Source of the DNA: Candidatus Woesearchaeota archaeon
GTDB lineage: Archaea > Nanobdellota > Nanobdellia > Woesearchaeales > GW2011-AR4
DNA: 6,536 nucleotides
Reading direction: 5' to 3'
Assembly (NCBI GenBank): GCA_016181325.1
Contig: JACOZO010000081.1
Location: 1 to 6,536 of the forward strand
Shown: in pieces, positions 5,785 to 6,536 of the stretch
How the letters are laid out: every line of letters starts with the position of its first letter
Position numbering within the stretch: the stretch's first letter is position 1
Notes under the pieces: model-generated
The model's database searches: none
Told to the model about the DNA's origin: nothing
Seen by the model: only the letters and a program-made list of their open reading frames with translations
Program-made: the position numbers and the translations under genes

Positions 5785-6450
5785 TCAGGGCTGAGACTTT
5801 ATAAAATTAACCGCAGTTGGGGCTCTGGGATACCTTGCTTTTAATATACCATACCCAAATTGGCTGTTTAAGCCTATGTGCCTTGAATATCTTCCCCAGT
5901 TGGCCATTCTTAATATCATTCCCGTGGAGTCCAGATTTTCAAGCTGGTCATTAAGCAGGGACATGTAATTATGCCCTGCATGCACAAATACTCCCCTTCT
6001 AGACGGTATTTGCAGAGACATCATTTGTGTCAGGAATCTATGATATCTAAAATAACCTATATAGAAAGAAATAAAATCGACAATGTTCATTGTCCCCTGT
6101 TCTGTTAAATTTCTTAAGGTTTCATTTATTGAAGCAGGAACCCGGTCATATGCCCTTATGAAATCATACCATTCAGAAATTGGCATTGTGCCTATGCGGG
6201 ATCTCCCATTTTCTTTGCCGGATTCAGCTATGAATGCGAGCAAGCTTTTTCCGTCCGGATATTCCCTTTCCAGCAATGCTCTCTCAACCTGCTCCCTATT
6301 CCAATGCAAATGTTCTGCATCAGGGAATCCCTGCGGGCGTGTCAGACCCTCAAATACAATTTCATCTAAAGTTCTAAGGGCCATTACAAGCTGTTGCCCC
6401 TCTGTTTTGCTGCCGGCTTGTAATGCCGCTGAATCTCCTTTTACTGCCAT
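5785..6450 (-). CDS. Uncharacterised protein, 221 aa
   Basis: I do not recognise this family. The frame runs from ATG 6450 to TGA 5785-5787, and a TATA-like box about 26 bases upstream supports the start. No signal peptide or clear transmembrane helix is seen, so it is probably soluble. The N-terminal 20 residues are polar and low in structure. Residues 20-75 look mostly helical (LVMALRTLDEIVFEGL; WNREQVERALLEREY). An aromatic-rich helix follows (VDFISFYIGYFRYHRFLTQMM, about 124-144). Then comes the most distinctive stretch, RRGVFVHAGHNYMSLLND (151-168), a beta strand running into AGHN and a helix. The end contains WGRYSRHIGLNSQFGYGI. An arginine-containing helix followed by a strand ending in GH is loosely reminiscent of TraB/ChaN/EreA-type (Tiki-like) proteins, but this is a weak resemblance only. 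Nine bases separate it from RIO1, so co-transcription is possible. That it is a real gene is likely from its promoter, codon use and protein-like composition. Confidence 0.75.
   Translation of the reverse strand: MAVKGDSAALQAGSKTEGQQLVMALRTLDEIVFEGLTRPQGFPDAEHLHWNREQVERALLEREYPDGKSLLAFIAESGKENGRSRIGTMPISEWYDFIRAYDRVPASINETLRNLTEQGTMNIVDFISFYIGYFRYHRFLTQMMSLQIPSRRGVFVHAGHNYMSLLNDQLENLDSTGMILRMANWGRYSRHIGLNSQFGYGILKARYPRAPTAVNFIKSQP
5798..5808 (-). promoter_or_regulatory. TATA-like box of the RIO1 kinase gene
   Basis: On the - strand this reads AATTTTATAAA, centred about 27 bases before ATG 5775. It lies inside the last codons of the upstream 221-residue gene (stop TGA at 5785-5787), so RIO1 may be transcribed both on its own and by read-through. 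Confidence 0.55.
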
Positions 6451-6470
6451 GAATCTGGTGATTTATCCCG

Positions 6471-6480
6471 ATATTTTTAA
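6471..6480 (-). promoter_or_regulatory. TATA-like box of the 221-aa protein gene
   Basis: TTAAAAATAT on the - strand is centred about 26 bases before ATG 6450, fitting a leaderless start. A second candidate, TTATTATAAAG (6500-6510 on the - strand), looks more like a consensus TATA box but would give a leader of roughly 25-30 bases; either could be used. Confidence 0.45.
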
Positions 6481-6517
6481 TTTTTATCATTAATCACCAC
6501 TTTATAATAAAAACAGG

Positions 6518-6532
6518 GGAAAAATTTAAATA
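6518..6532 (+). promoter_or_regulatory. BRE/TATA-like promoter for a + strand gene beyond the right edge
   Basis: GGAAAAATTTAAATA on the + strand combines a purine-rich BRE-like half with TTTAAATA (6525-6532). By the spacing seen elsewhere in this window, the start codon would lie about 20-25 bases past the window end. The 86 bases 6451-6536 therefore look like a divergent promoter region. No coding or repeat structure was seen in them. Confidence 0.45.
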
Positions 6533-6536
6533 CTAA

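Noticed and set aside
6481..6513. TTTTTAT/ATAAAAA inverted repeat as an operator
   Set aside because: Only 7 low-complexity A/T pairs in a promoter region; expected by chance.

Overview
The window looks like a chromosomal piece of an archaeon. Four lines of evidence point that way: an archaeal-type valyl-tRNA synthetase, a RIO1-family kinase, heavy AGG/ATA codon use, and TATA-like boxes about 24-28 bases upstream of nearly every start codon with no convincing Shine-Dalgarno sequence. That spacing is the signature of leaderless archaeal transcripts. Moderate GC content, compact spacing and tiny hydrophobic proteins would suit a DPANN-type lineage (Woesearchaeota/Pacearchaeota-like), but this placement is inference and cannot be settled from this window.

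Layout. Left part, + strand: the 3' portion of a DUF475/TerC-family integral membrane protein (cut by the left edge), a rhodanese plus metallo-beta-lactamase fusion resembling persulfide dioxygenases, and a complete valyl-tRNA synthetase. Right part, - strand, reading right to left: an unrecognised 221-residue protein, a RIO1-type protein kinase, a roughly 257-bp non-coding element with perfect 15-bp terminal inverted repeats and a chain of hairpins, and a 57-residue two-helix membrane protein that converges on the synthetase gene. The last 86 bases are a divergent promoter region for the 221-residue protein and, probably, for a + strand gene beyond the right edge.

The genes do not form one evident pathway. 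They look like separately promoted housekeeping genes: translation (ValS), ribosome maturation (RIO1), sulfur chemistry (rhodanese-MBL) and membrane functions (DUF475, small protein). Only the 221-residue protein and RIO1 are close enough (9 bases apart) to be co-transcribed, and even RIO1 has its own TATA-like box inside the end of the upstream gene.

The most unusual part is 4791-5047, the inverted-repeat-bounded hairpin element just downstream of the RIO1 stop. It could be a MITE-like non-autonomous mobile element, a dispersed intergenic repeat or a structured RNA. Whole-genome copy number and RNA data would decide. No CRISPR array, complete tRNA, rRNA or transposase gene was seen.
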